Under the pieces are notes generated by a model, which was given only the letters and a program-made list of their open reading frames with translations, was not told the DNA's origin and did no database searches. Made by a program: the position numbers and the translations under genes. 10,083 nt of DNA. Origin: an uncultured Nitrosomonadales bacterium. Its GTDB lineage: Bacteria; Pseudomonadota; Gammaproteobacteria; Burkholderiales; Gallionellaceae. The stretch spans positions 1-10,083 of the forward strand of contig CAIZNF010000635.1 of assembly GCA_903934275.1 (NCBI GenBank). The letters run 5' to 3'. Below, one piece after another: positions 1-7,864 of the stretch (positions are counted from its first letter, which is position 1; the number at the start of each line of letters is the position of its first letter).

Positions 1-1
1 A

Positions 2-166
2 CTCTATGTCAGCTATTTTTATGACCGCGATGTGAAAGACTACATCAAAAAAGTGCAGGTCTTGTTTGAGCCAGCCATGACCATTGTTCTGGGTATCTTG
101 CTCGGCTGGGTGATGTTGTCAGTGCTGTCGCCGATCTACGACATTATCGGTAAGGTGAAATTTTGA
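2..166 (+). CDS. GspF/PilC-type inner-membrane platform protein, C-terminal fragment
   Basis: This is the last 54 codons of a gene that begins before the window. The readable tail has a charged stretch (YDRDVKDYIKKVQ), then FEPAMTIVLGILLGWVMLSV and LSPIYDIIGKVKF. This matches the C-terminal pattern of the GspF/PilC family: a family E-P, one last membrane helix and a final P-I-[YF]. Such proteins are polytopic platforms in the inner membrane that couple the assembly ATPase to (pseudo)pilin polymerisation. The stop TGA shares its final A with the ATG of the next gene, and the genes that follow belong to the same type of machine, which supports the call. Whether it serves a secretion system or a pilus cannot be told from the fragment. 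Confidence 0.82.
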   Translation, partial: LYVSYFYDRDVKDYIKKVQVLFEPAMTIVLGILLGWVMLSVLSPIYDIIGKVKF

Positions 167-1695
167 TGAGAAGCCGACTGTTGTTGTTTTTAAGCGCCAA
201 CCGAATGCTCGTGCAACTGATGGCGGGCAAAAAAATCGCCTCGCAGTTGGAATTCAACAATTCGCAAGAGGGGCGCGAAGCCTTTGCGGTTTTCCTGCAA
301 CCAATAAAGTCCCCGGCCTATTTGCTGGTCGATTTAATCGAAGAAGATTTTCGCCATGAAACTATTCCGCACCTGATTGGGCGCAACCGCAACGCGCTCC
401 TGCAACGCAGGTTCGATCAATATTATCGTGGCACGCAATTCCATCAGGCCACTCTGTTGCAACGGCAAAAAACCGGGCGTCGCGATGATGAAATGTTGTT
501 TTCTGCATTGACCAACCCGGCGCTCATCACGCCATGGCTGGATATCATGCATGCGCAAAAAATACCGCTCGCGGGAATTTATTCAGTACCACAGATCAGC
601 GCCCCTCTGGTCAAAAACCATGAGCCCGACCATCTACTACTTATTTCATGGGAAAAATCCGCAGGGTTGCGCCAAAGCTATTTTATTGAGCGCCGCTTGC
701 AAATTTCCCGGTTGACGCCCTTTCATGCTGTGTCTTCATTCCAGGATGCAGTGGCAAAAGAACTCAGCCGCACTTACCAGTATTTAAAAAGCTTGAGCCT
801 GCTACCGGATGGGCAGCGTCTTGATGTGCGTATCCTGGGGCATGGCGATGATCTTGTTGAATTGCAAAAAAATCTGCCGGAAAATTCAGACATGCACTAC
901 GAATTCGCCAGCCTTGATGAGGTTGCCGCGCAGCTCAAGATCGACTGCCGATTTACCGACTCGGATGCCAGCCAAATCTTCTTGCATGAATTGGCTGTCA
1001 GGCCACCCAAAGCGCACTATGCGAATATCGGACATACGCATTACTTTACCCTGTGGCAACTGCGCAACGCACTCGGCTGGCTAAGCGGGACAGTTTTGGC
1101 AGCCAGTATGATGTGGGGCGCTGCAAACATCATGCTCAACAACGGCAAGGCTGCGGCGGCAGAGCCGCTCAGAATTCAGGCACAACACACATCGGAAGAA
1201 GCGCGGGAAATCACCCAGAAGTTTGCTGGCGTTTTCTCTGGCACACGCGCCTCCTCTATGGATATGAAAACGAGCGTACTGATCATGCGCAAACTCGATC
1301 AATACGCACCCATCCCGCAAACATTCCTGAAGCCAATCAGCGCCGTACTCAACCATTTCCCGAAAATCGAGCTGGATAATATCGGCTGGCAGACAAAGAC
1401 AAGCGGACCGGACGGCAATGGTACTGCCGCAGTTACCGGTTCGATTCCATACAGGTACACCTCCGGCACAACCATCACCCTCAAGGCGAATCTGCGCGGC
1501 TTTGCCAGCGATTACCGTGCCGCGCTGGCATATCTTGATAATTTTCAGCGCGAACTAAACGCAACCGGCTATCAGTCCACCGTAATAACCAAACCTCTGG
1601 ATATAGACCCCAGCGGCAGCATTGCGGATCAGCACGAGACAAATGAAAAATCGCTGGATTTTTCCATGCAACTTGTCAGGAAAATTCCAGCATGA
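166..1695 (+). CDS. PilM/GspL-like plus PilN-like bitopic assembly protein (fusion architecture)
   Basis: This 509-residue protein has no name I recognise. The ATG at 166 overlaps the stop of the GspF-like gene, so it is preferred over the TTG one codon upstream. Residues 1 to about 300 look cytoplasmic and mixed alpha/beta, resembling a degenerate actin-like PilM/GspL domain. One membrane helix lies near 303-324 (LGWLSGTVLAASMMWGAANI). A helical, Ala/Glu-rich stalk (about 330-360) follows. The C-terminus has the PilN/GspL-like pattern of alternating strands with an L-R-G-F...YRAALAYLDNFQRELN helix and a final F-S-M-Q-L strand. In PilM/N or GspL such proteins link the cytoplasmic ATPase to the periplasmic alignment complex. 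Position between GspF-like and PilO-like genes supports this. The assignment rests on architecture and context; sequence similarity would be low. Confidence 0.68.
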   Translation: MRSRLLLFLSANRMLVQLMAGKKIASQLEFNNSQEGREAFAVFLQPIKSPAYLLVDLIEEDFRHETIPHLIGRNRNALLQRRFDQYYRGTQFHQATLLQRQKTGRRDDEMLFSALTNPALITPWLDIMHAQKIPLAGIYSVPQISAPLVKNHEPDHLLLISWEKSAGLRQSYFIERRLQISRLTPFHAVSSFQDAVAKELSRTYQYLKSLSLLPDGQRLDVRILGHGDDLVELQKNLPENSDMHYEFASLDEVAAQLKIDCRFTDSDASQIFLHELAVRPPKAHYANIGHTHYFTLWQLRNALGWLSGTVLAASMMWGAANIMLNNGKAAAAEPLRIQAQHTSEEAREITQKFAGVFSGTRASSMDMKTSVLIMRKLDQYAPIPQTFLKPISAVLNHFPKIELDNIGWQTKTSGPDGNGTAAVTGSIPYRYTSGTTITLKANLRGFASDYRAALAYLDNFQRELNATGYQSTVITKPLDIDPSGSIADQHETNEKSLDFSMQLVRKIPA

Positions 1696-2294
1696 AATTC
1701 ACCAAAGCCGATTTTTTCCCGATGCGCTGGAGCGTCCTGGCAGCCTGCGTATCTATCCTGGTTGGTAGCGCCATTTTATATGGCAGCAGCCGGTATACAG
1801 AGTATGCGGAACAAGAACAATACGACGCGCAACGCCTGATGAATGAAGCACAAAACCGCTTGACGACAGCGCGCCAGGATCAGGAAAATATGTCGGCCTA
1901 TTCCGTCGAGTACGGCGCACTGGAAGAACATAAAATAATCGGCGATGAGCAGCGCCTGGACTGGGTAGAAGGATTGGAAAAGCTCCGTCAGCAAAATCTG
2001 GTTACCGATTTCCACTACAGCATCGCACCGCAACAAAATTTCGTCGCGATACCCGCTATAGACAGCGGCAATTTTCACATCCGCTACAGCGAAATGAAAT
2101 TACAATTTGATTTGCTGCACGAAGCGCAACTGTTGAATTTTTTCGACGCGTTGCACGGACAGATTAAAGGTCGCTATCAATTGGAAAGCTGCACCCTGCA
2201 ACGCGGTATTTCCGATGGGAACAAATCGGCGCGCCTCAAGGCAGAATGCAGTGGTGGTTGGATAACGCTAAAAAGCAGGAATGAGCCACCATGA
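1692..2294 (+). CDS. PilO/GspM-like inner-membrane alignment protein
   Basis: This 200-residue protein has a short cytoplasmic N-terminus, one membrane helix (about 13-31, SVLAACVSILVGSAILYG), then a helical, coiled-coil-prone stretch rich in Glu, Gln and Arg (about 35-70). A compact periplasmic domain of about 110 residues closes it. This is the layout of PilO and GspM, which pair with PilN or GspL in the inner membrane to align the assembly machine. The ATG overlaps the previous stop as ATGA, and an AGGA lies about 11 bases upstream. Two Cys residues near the C-terminus (QLESCTLQRG and LKAECSGGW) could form a periplasmic disulfide. The family call comes from topology and gene order rather than a signature motif. 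Confidence 0.66.
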   Translation: MKFTKADFFPMRWSVLAACVSILVGSAILYGSSRYTEYAEQEQYDAQRLMNEAQNRLTTARQDQENMSAYSVEYGALEEHKIIGDEQRLDWVEGLEKLRQQNLVTDFHYSIAPQQNFVAIPAIDSGNFHIRYSEMKLQFDLLHEAQLLNFFDALHGQIKGRYQLESCTLQRGISDGNKSARLKAECSGGWITLKSRNEPP

Positions 2295-2665
2295 ATGCAG
2301 TTCTCAAAATTTGCTTGTGCGCCTTTGGTTTGGCGGCTTCGACACTCGTCAATGCCGAGCAATTAGGGCGCTTATTCTTTACGGCAGAACAACGCACACA
2401 ACTGGAATCTAACAAAGTGCAAAATGCCGATTCCGGCAACAACAGCCGCGCGCTAACTATCAACGGCATCGTGCAGAAGCACGGTGGGGCGCGCACCGTC
2501 TGGATTAACGGCGTGCCGCAAGTAGCAGGCAAGAGCGATGATCGCGCGCCGGAAATTATTCCTGTCGCGATCCCCGGACAAGTGCAACCGGTAAAAATCA
2601 AGGTCGGACAAAGAGTGCTTCTCGTCCCGCCCGCTTCTGATCCTCCTGTTTCTCCGGGGCAGTAG
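2291..2665 (+). CDS. Small exported PilP/MshK-like protein of the filament system
   Basis: This is a 124-residue protein with a clear signal peptide: a Lys after MNAVL, a hydrophobic core ICLCAFGLAAS, and a likely signal peptidase I site at VNA|EQ (after residue 22). The signal has Cys but no lipobox placed for a lipoprotein. The mature part opens with LGRLFFTAEQRTQLE, then a small beta segment (LTINGIVQKHGGARTVWINGVP) and a Pro/Val-rich end. A short periplasmic beta protein placed after PilN- and PilO-like genes is the expected position of PilP, GspC or MshK, which bridge the inner-membrane complex to the secretin. It overlaps the previous gene as ATGA. No secretin gene is in view, so the bridging role is inferred. 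Confidence 0.6.
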   Translation: MNAVLKICLCAFGLAASTLVNAEQLGRLFFTAEQRTQLESNKVQNADSGNNSRALTINGIVQKHGGARTVWINGVPQVAGKSDDRAPEIIPVAIPGQVQPVKIKVGQRVLLVPPASDPPVSPGQ

Positions 2666-2672
2666 CGCCGCC

Positions 2673-3875
2673 ATGCATCCGCCAGCGCATTGTATTAATG
2701 GAACAGCGCAACGCGGTGCCGCGCTGATCGTCATGCTGGTAATCATGGTGATCGGCTTCACCGCATTGCTGGTCAACTCGTTCAGCTTTGCCGATTTGAA
2801 TAATCAGCGCCAGACAAAAACCGCGATGGCGCTGGCACAAGCGAAGGAGGCATTGATTTCCTATGCGGTCAGCAGCGAAAACACCGGCAGCGCCTCAGCG
2901 AGACCCGGTAATTTTCCTTGCCCGGATACGGATGCTCCCGGCACAACCGGTTATGGCGATGAAAATGCATCTTGCGCAGCTGGGGCAATTGGAAGGCTGC
3001 CATGGAGAACGCTCGGCCAGCCAGAACTGGTTGATGGGGAAGGCGAACCGCTGTGGTACGCCATTTCTGGCAACTTTCGCAAGTCCGTGAGCATTATCAA
3101 CAGCGACACCCTCGGGACGCTGCTGGTTTATGACCGTGATGGCAGTGCGCTGCTGACATCGTCAGGCAGTGAAGCTGTCGCGATTGTGTTTGCCCCCAGT
3201 GGGGCTGTCGGCAACCAGCAAAGAAATACTACTGCGAACAAAACCACCACCTCCAATTATCTGGATTCGGCCAATGGCCGCAACAACGCCACAATTAACG
3301 GCCCCTTCATCGCTACAGACAAAAGCGATTCATTCAACGACCGCCTGATGATTATAAGAACGCGTGACTTCATCCCCATCATTGAAAAAAGGGTAGCAAA
3401 AGAATTTAAAACTATATTGGAAAATTATCGTGCTGCCAATGGTGTCTACCCATATCCTGCCCCTTTAAGCACCTGTTCCAGTAACGCTTCTTGCGTCAGC
3501 AACAACGCAATCTGTCGCGGGCGACTGCCCTATGCTGCTGCGCCAGTTGACTGGGGAGGAAGCTATGCACTACCCACAACAACAAGTGGATCTCCTTGGT
3601 TCGTGGCCAACCGATGGTATCGCGTGATTTATTATAGCGCGGGCACCAGCCGCCTCGCTACGGCTCCACCCGGTTGTAGCGCAACCCTCAATGTATCCGG
3701 CAATAGCACTGGCGCGTTGTTCTTCATGCCCGGCACTCCTTTGGGCAGCGTGGCGCGCACCTATACCAATAACAATTTATCGTGGTACTTGGAAGATACA
3801 GAAAACCAAAACACGGACGACAGCTACGTTACCCCAACGCCCTTTTCCAATGATCATATCTATATCCTCCCATAG
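2673..3875 (+). CDS. Large GspK/PilX-like minor pseudopilin with a duplicated PCPD-type segment
   Basis: This 400-residue protein has a type IV prepilin-like N-terminus: a 15-residue leader ending QRG, then AALIVMLVIMVIGFTALL as the membrane/assembly helix (about 16-37). Position +5 is Val, not Glu. Glu5 is also absent in GspK-type tip pseudopilins and is often altered in PilX-like proteins. After the helix come P-C83-P-D, C101 and GRLPWRTLG (107-115). A similar helix and segment recur at about 245-290 (VYPYPAP, C268, C274, C281, GRLPY), which suggests an internal repeat. The large, Ser/Thr/Asn-rich ectodomain would sit at the filament tip or act in adhesion. The start is 7 bases after the previous stop, without a strong ribosome binding site. 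The gene shares its last 26 bases with the next. Confidence 0.68.
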   Translation: MHPPAHCINGTAQRGAALIVMLVIMVIGFTALLVNSFSFADLNNQRQTKTAMALAQAKEALISYAVSSENTGSASARPGNFPCPDTDAPGTTGYGDENASCAAGAIGRLPWRTLGQPELVDGEGEPLWYAISGNFRKSVSIINSDTLGTLLVYDRDGSALLTSSGSEAVAIVFAPSGAVGNQQRNTTANKTTTSNYLDSANGRNNATINGPFIATDKSDSFNDRLMIIRTRDFIPIIEKRVAKEFKTILENYRAANGVYPYPAPLSTCSSNASCVSNNAICRGRLPYAAAPVDWGGSYALPTTTSGSPWFVANRWYRVIYYSAGTSRLATAPPGCSATLNVSGNSTGALFFMPGTPLGSVARTYTNNNLSWYLEDTENQNTDDSYVTPTPFSNDHIYILP

Positions 3876-4527
3876 ACTTGCTGCAAACAGCACTCTTGGA
3901 AAATCGGATCGTGGCTTCACGCTGCTCGAAATGGCCATCGTGTTGGCCATCGTGGGTTTGCTGTTGGGCGGATTATTGCCCGTCATATCCGGACAGATAG
4001 ACCAGCAGCGCAGGAATGAAACGCGCAAATATATGGATGAAGTGCGCGACGCGCTGCTGGGGTATGCCATCTCGACCGCGAACAAGCGCTTACCTTGCCC
4101 GGACTCGAATAGTGACGGCACAGCGGAAGCGACTTGTTCCGCACAGCAAGTCGGCACGCTGCCTTATAAAGATTTGGGCGTAGCGGAAAAGGATGCTTAT
4201 GGCAATGTGTTGGTGTATGCCGTTGCCAAAGAATTTGCCGACAGCACGACGCACTTCACTTTGAGCACGACGGGTGCGGCGAACACGATGCGCATCTGTA
4301 CCACCGCAGCCTGCACCGCCAACCTCACCTCCACCGCAGCAGCTGTGATCGTCTCGCGCGGCGCAAACTGGGCCAATACACCCTCAGCCGACGAAGCGGA
4401 AAATACCGATGGCGACACCGATTTTGTCAGCCATGATTTCGTGCAGAGTGGCTACGACGATATGGTGATCTGGATTTCACCCAACATCCTGTTCAACCGC
4501 ATGGTTACGGCAGGGCAGTTGCCTTAG
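3850..4527 (+). CDS. Type IV prepilin-like protein (GFTLLE class pseudopilin)
   Basis: This 225-residue protein carries the canonical prepilin peptidase site, [23 protein letters not shown]22 at -1, Phe at +1, Glu at +5, followed by the hydrophobic assembly helix. The ATG at 3850 is chosen because it gives a normal 22-residue leader. A longer upstream reading frame exists but only shadows the preceding gene. No Shine-Dalgarno is visible, and the start lies 26 bases inside the previous gene, so translation is probably coupled. The ectodomain has P-C83-P-D-S-N-S-D-G, C96 and [10 protein letters not shown], then [11 protein letters not shown], closely paralleling the neighbouring pseudopilin. 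D-S-N-S-D-G resembles a Ca-binding loop. A second Cys pair (CTTAAC) follows. It would be processed by a prepilin peptidase encoded elsewhere. Confidence 0.85.
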   Translation: MIISISSHRLAANSTLGKSDRGFTLLEMAIVLAIVGLLLGGLLPVISGQIDQQRRNETRKYMDEVRDALLGYAISTANKRLPCPDSNSDGTAEATCSAQQVGTLPYKDLGVAEKDAYGNVLVYAVAKEFADSTTHFTLSTTGAANTMRICTTAACTANLTSTAAAVIVSRGANWANTPSADEAENTDGDTDFVSHDFVQSGYDDMVIWISPNILFNRMVTAGQLP

Positions 4528-5957
4528 GCGCGCCGCCAAGTCGTGCCTGATGCGCTGTCTTCCAGAATAATCCCAGCTTCCAGTAACTCTTTGCGGATAC
4601 GGTCTGCCTCGGCGAAGTTCCTAGCCTGCTTGGCGGCAATACGCGCTTCGATTTGTGCGTTGATCGCAGCGTCATCAAGCCCGCCTTCGCCTGCTGCACC
4701 TTGCAAGAATTCCTGCGGGTCGCGTTGCAGCAAACCGAGCACTCCACCCAAAGTCTTGAGTTGTGCAGCCAATAGCGGTGAATTCGTTTTATTTATTTCG
4801 TTGGCCAAGTCGAACAGCACCGCCATTGCTTCCGGCGTATTGAAGTCGTCGTCCATCGCTGTCTTGAAGCGCTGGGCGTGTGGTTCGTTCCAATCCACTG
4901 CTCCCCCTCCCTCAATGTGAGAGGGCGGTTGGCTCCCTTCTCCCATCGGGGGAGGGGTTGGGGAAGGGGGAGTGCCTTTTAGTGCTGTATAAAGCCTCGT
5001 CAGCGCACTCTTTGCGTCGTCCAAGTGCATGTCTGAATAGTTCAGCGGGCTGCGGTAATGGGCGCGCAGGATGAAGAAGCGCACCACCTCGGCATCATAT
5101 TTTTTTAGCACCTCGCGGATGGTGAAAAAATTGCCGAGCGACTTGGACATTTTTTCTTCATCCACGCGCACGAAACCGTTGTGCATCCAGTAGTTCACGA
5201 AGCTACATTGGTGTGCGCCTTCGCTCTGCGCGATCTCGTTTTCGTGGTGCGGAAATTGCAAATCCGCGCCGCCGCCGTGAATGTCGAAATGCTGGCCGAG
5301 CAGTTTTGAGCCCATCGCAGAGCATTCAATATGCCAGCCGGGACGGCCTTTTCCCCACTTTGAATCCCACTTCACTTCGTCGCTTTCCTGCTCCTTGGCA
5401 TGCTTCCACAACACGAAATCCAGTGGGTCGTTTTTGTTATCGGTAACTTCGATGCGCTCACCGGCGCGTAAATCTTCCAGCGACTTGCCGGATAATTTTC
5501 CATAGCCATCAAACTTGCGCACCGCGTAATTCACATCGCCGTCTGCCGCCCGATAGGCCAGCCCATTGCTTTCCAGCCTAGCGATCATGTCCAGCATTTC
5601 CGGCACATATTGTGTGGCGCGCGGCTCATGATCGGGGCGCTGCACGCCGAGCGCATCGGCATCCTCGTGCATCGCGGCGATGAAGCGCGCGGTGAGCGCG
5701 TGGATGGATTCGCCGTTCTCAGCCGCACGCTTGATGATTTTGTCGTCGATATCGGTGATATTGCGTACGTAGTTGATGTCATAACCGCTTGCCTTAAGCC
5801 AGCGGTATATCATGTCGAACACCACCATCACGCGCGCATGGCCGAGGTGGCAATAGTCGTACACCGTCATGCCGCACACATACATGCCGACCTTGCCGGG
5901 CACAATCGGCGTGAACTCCTGTTTGTCGCGGGAAAGAGTATTGTAAATTTTTAGCAT
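4524..5957 (-). CDS. cysS: Cysteinyl-tRNA synthetase, with an in-frame repeat-derived insert
   Basis: This class I enzyme charges tRNA-Cys with cysteine in the cytoplasm. At 477 residues it is slightly longer than the E. coli enzyme (461). The HIGH motif appears as HLGH (37-40) and the KMSKS loop at 269-273. The zinc ligands correspond to C28, C212 (WHIEC), H237 and E241 (PHHENE). The anticodon-side signature [11 protein letters not shown] is intact. The ATG at 5957 is chosen for the usual MLKIYNTL start and an AAGG six bases upstream; the TTG eight codons earlier lacks support. Residues about 329-353 ([20 protein letters not shown]) are encoded by a palindromic repeat and sit in the linker before the C-terminal helical domain, so the enzyme is probably still active. 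It lies downstream of glnS and is perhaps co-transcribed. Confidence 0.97.
   Translation of the reverse strand: MLKIYNTLSRDKQEFTPIVPGKVGMYVCGMTVYDYCHLGHARVMVVFDMIYRWLKASGYDINYVRNITDIDDKIIKRAAENGESIHALTARFIAAMHEDADALGVQRPDHEPRATQYVPEMLDMIARLESNGLAYRAADGDVNYAVRKFDGYGKLSGKSLEDLRAGERIEVTDNKNDPLDFVLWKHAKEQESDEVKWDSKWGKGRPGWHIECSAMGSKLLGQHFDIHGGGADLQFPHHENEIAQSEGAHQCSFVNYWMHNGFVRVDEEKMSKSLGNFFTIREVLKKYDAEVVRFFILRAHYRSPLNYSDMHLDDAKSALTRLYTALKGTPPSPTPPPMGEGSQPPSHIEGGGAVDWNEPHAQRFKTAMDDDFNTPEAMAVLFDLANEINKTNSPLLAAQLKTLGGVLGLLQRDPQEFLQGAAGEGGLDDAAINAQIEARIAAKQARNFAEADRIRKELLEAGIILEDSASGTTWRRA
4901..4972. repeat. REP-like palindromic repeat inside cysS
   Basis: A C-rich left end (CTCCCCCTCCC) is mirrored by a G-rich right end (GGGAAGGGGGAG). 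Two smaller hairpins lie between them: CTCA-ATG-TGAG, and CTCCC-ATC-GGGGGAG. The composition differs sharply from flanking cysS. It is about 72 bases, a multiple of three, and reads through in frame. Many proteobacterial genomes carry dispersed repeats of this CCCCTCCC/GGGAGGGG type, but copy number here cannot be seen from one window. Confidence 0.72.
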
Positions 5958-5963
5958 TTTCAA

Positions 5964-5967
5964 CCTT
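5964..5967 (-). promoter_or_regulatory. Ribosome binding site of cysS
   Basis: The minus strand reads AAGG six bases before the ATG at 5957. It decides the start in favour of MLKIYNTL over the upstream TTG. Confidence 0.6.
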
Positions 5968-5980
5968 GATAAATCTTTCA

Positions 5981-6048
5981 AGCTTGTAGCCTGTAGCTGG
6001 TTGCTTATAGCAGAATCTGGTTTTGCTACAAGCCACAGGCTACGAGCT
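5981..6048. repeat. Long inverted repeat spanning the glnS stop and the glnS-cysS gap
   Basis: The arms are 5981-6004 and 6025-6048, 24 bases each with 20 matching, around a 20-base centre. Each arm is built of GTAGC/GCTAC units. The right arm contains the last two codons and the TAG stop of glnS. A transcript would fold into a strong hairpin between the two genes, but no T-tract follows on either strand, so it is not a standard intrinsic terminator. It may be a dispersed repeat that could also shield the glnS 3' end. Confidence 0.75.
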
Positions 6049-7731
6049 ACCCGCTTCCTTCGCCCATGAATCCTTGAGCGTCACGGTGCGATTGAATACC
6101 AGTGCGCCGCTCGGACAATGATCGAGCCGGTCGGTGCAGAAATAACCCAAGCGCTCGAACTGGTAGCGTGTTTCCGGTGCGGCATCCCTCACGGAGCTTT
6201 CCACCCAGCCTTGCACCACGGTCAGCGAGGCGGGATTGAGATATTTACAAAAATCCACATCCTTATCCGCATCCGGTTCCGGCACGGTGAACAAGCGGTC
6301 ATACAAACGGATCTCGGCGGATAGTGCATGTTCGCGTGACAAAAAATGAATCACTCCCTTGACCTTGCGCCCTTCGGGATTTTTTCCCAAGGTATCATGG
6401 TCAATGCTGCAGCGCAGCTCGACAATCTTGCTCTCCGCATCCTTCATCGCTTCGTCGCAGCGCATCACGTAGCTGTGACGCAGGCGCACTTCACCGCCTA
6501 GAGTGAGCCGCTTCCAGCCGGGCGGCGGCATTTCTGCGAAGTCATCGGCTTCGATGAATAATTCTCGGCTGATCGGCACAAGACGCTTGCCGAACTCGGG
6601 ATGCTGCGGATGAAAATCCGCCTCACGCGCCTGCGCGCCGTCGAAGTTGGTTATGGTCACCTTGAGCGGGTTGATGACGGCCACCACGCGCGGGGCGCGA
6701 ACTTCCAAATCCTCGCGAATAACGCCTTCCATGATCGCCATGTCAACGGTATTTTCGCTCTTTGATACGCCGATGCGTTTGGCAAATTCGCGGATGCCTT
6801 CCGGCGTGTAACCGCGCTTTCTCATGCCGCTGATAGTCGGCATACGCGGGTCGTCCCAACCGCTGACGTGTTTCTCGTTCACCAGTTGTAGCAGCTTGCG
6901 TTTGCTGGTGATGGTGTAGTGCAGCTCCAGGCGCGAAAACTCATATTGGCGCGGGTGGCAGGGGATGGTGATGTTGTCCAGCACCCAGTCGTACAGCGGT
7001 CTGTGATCCTCGAATTCCAGCGTGCAGATGGAGTGTGTGATTTCTTCCAGCGCGTCGGAGATGCAGTGCGTGTAGTCGTACATGGGGTAAATGCACCACT
7101 TGTCGCCAGTGCGGATGTGATGCGCACGGCGAATGCGGTAGATGGCCGGATCGCGCAGGTTGATGTTGGGCGCGGCCATATCAATTTTGGCGCGCAGCAC
7201 GCGGCTACCGTCGGCAAATTCCCCGGCGCGCATCCGCGCAAACAGGTCGATGTTTTCTGCTGTCGGGCGGTCACGATAAGGGCTATTTTTGCCTGCCTGC
7301 GTCAGTGTGCCGCGATATTCGCGCATCTGCTCCGGTGTCAGATCGTCCACATAGGCCAAGCCTTTGTTAATGAGCTCCACTGCAAACTGATACAGTTGCT
7401 CGAAATAATCCGATGCCCAACGCACTTCTCCGGCCCACTGAAAACCGAGCCAGCGCACGTCGTCCTGAATGGACTGGGCGTATTCTTCGCTCTCTTTTTC
7501 CGGGTTGGTATCATCGAAACGCAAATTGCATTTGCCCCGGTAATCCTGCGCCAGCCCGAAATTCAGGCAAATTGACTTGGCGTGACCGATATGCAAATAA
7601 CCGTTCGGCTCCGGGGGAAAGCGCGTAACAATGCCGTTGTGCTTACCGTTGGCCAGATCGGCTTCGATAATGCTGCGGATAAAATTTGAAATATGCGCCG
7701 AAGAAACGACGTGTTGTGGTGTGCTGCTCAT
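6040..7731 (-). CDS. glnS: Glutaminyl-tRNA synthetase
   Basis: This 563-residue class I synthetase charges tRNA-Gln directly with glutamine; the E. coli enzyme has 554 residues. The signature [16 protein letters not shown] includes HIGH at 47-50, and the KMSKS-like loop appears as TSKRKL (275-280). Other family blocks are [38 protein letters not shown] and [17 protein letters not shown]. The C-terminal beta-barrel anticodon-binding region is complete. GlnRS is typical of gamma- and betaproteobacteria, which fits the taxonomic guess. The start MSSTPQHVV is the only sensible ATG, though no strong ribosome binding site precedes it. The last residues (GSS) and the stop come partly from a repeat arm. 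It heads an apparent glnS-cysS pair with an 82-base gap. Confidence 0.98.
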   Translation of the reverse strand: MSSTPQHVVSSAHISNFIRSIIEADLANGKHNGIVTRFPPEPNGYLHIGHAKSICLNFGLAQDYRGKCNLRFDDTNPEKESEEYAQSIQDDVRWLGFQWAGEVRWASDYFEQLYQFAVELINKGLAYVDDLTPEQMREYRGTLTQAGKNSPYRDRPTAENIDLFARMRAGEFADGSRVLRAKIDMAAPNINLRDPAIYRIRRAHHIRTGDKWCIYPMYDYTHCISDALEEITHSICTLEFEDHRPLYDWVLDNITIPCHPRQYEFSRLELHYTITSKRKLLQLVNEKHVSGWDDPRMPTISGMRKRGYTPEGIREFAKRIGVSKSENTVDMAIMEGVIREDLEVRAPRVVAVINPLKVTITNFDGAQAREADFHPQHPEFGKRLVPISRELFIEADDFAEMPPPGWKRLTLGGEVRLRHSYVMRCDEAMKDAESKIVELRCSIDHDTLGKNPEGRKVKGVIHFLSREHALSAEIRLYDRLFTVPEPDADKDVDFCKYLNPASLTVVQGWVESSVRDAAPETRYQFERLGYFCTDRLDHCPSGALVFNRTVTLKDSWAKEAGSS

Positions 7732-7747
7732 GCTTGGTTTTATTGCT

Positions 7748-7804
7748 TTCAGGTGAATTTGCGTTCGATTGGATCAATAAAATACACTGTGAATTTTACC
7801 TGAA
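7748..7804. repeat. Inverted repeat upstream of glnS
   Basis: The arms TTCAGGTGAATTT (7748-7760) and AATTTTACCTGAA (7792-7804) match in 11 of 13 positions when one is reversed and complemented. The spacer is 31 bases. The nearer arm is 17 bases from the glnS ATG. A third TTCAGGT lies at 7899-7905. It could be an operator, a leader hairpin, or chance in an AT-rich spacer. Confidence 0.4.
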
Positions 7805-7822
7805 AACACTCATAGTTCACAT

Positions 7823-7864
7823 CTACACATAGATGCCACTATATTGAGCTACACATAATGGCAC
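7823..7864. repeat. Short direct repeat CTACACATA(g)ATGsCAC, two copies
   Basis: Copy 1 (7823-7839) and copy 2 (7849-7864) are nearly identical apart from one inserted base and a C/G change, with starts 26 bases apart. Copy 1 is wrapped in a small palindrome (CATCT-acacat-AGATG). TGCCA at 7834 and TGGCA at 7859 also form inverted ends. This arrangement resembles a protein binding site or a recombination end, but the function is unknown. Confidence 0.5.

Noticed and set aside
3691..3849. Longer N-terminus for the prepilin gene, from an ATG at 3691
   Set aside because: It overlaps the preceding gene in another frame and would put an implausibly long, basic, pilin-unlike extension before the GFTLLE site.
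5958..5981. TTG start for cysS eight codons upstream
   Set aside because: The ATG at 5957 matches the usual CysRS start and has AAGG at proper spacing.
5981..6048. Intrinsic terminator between glnS and cysS
   Set aside because: The hairpin is strong but no T-tract follows on either strand, and the arms look like a dispersed repeat.
6919..7575. A 218-residue plus-strand frame opposite glnS
   Set aside because: It is antisense to the strongly conserved GlnRS core, and its long open frame follows from the codon bias of glnS.
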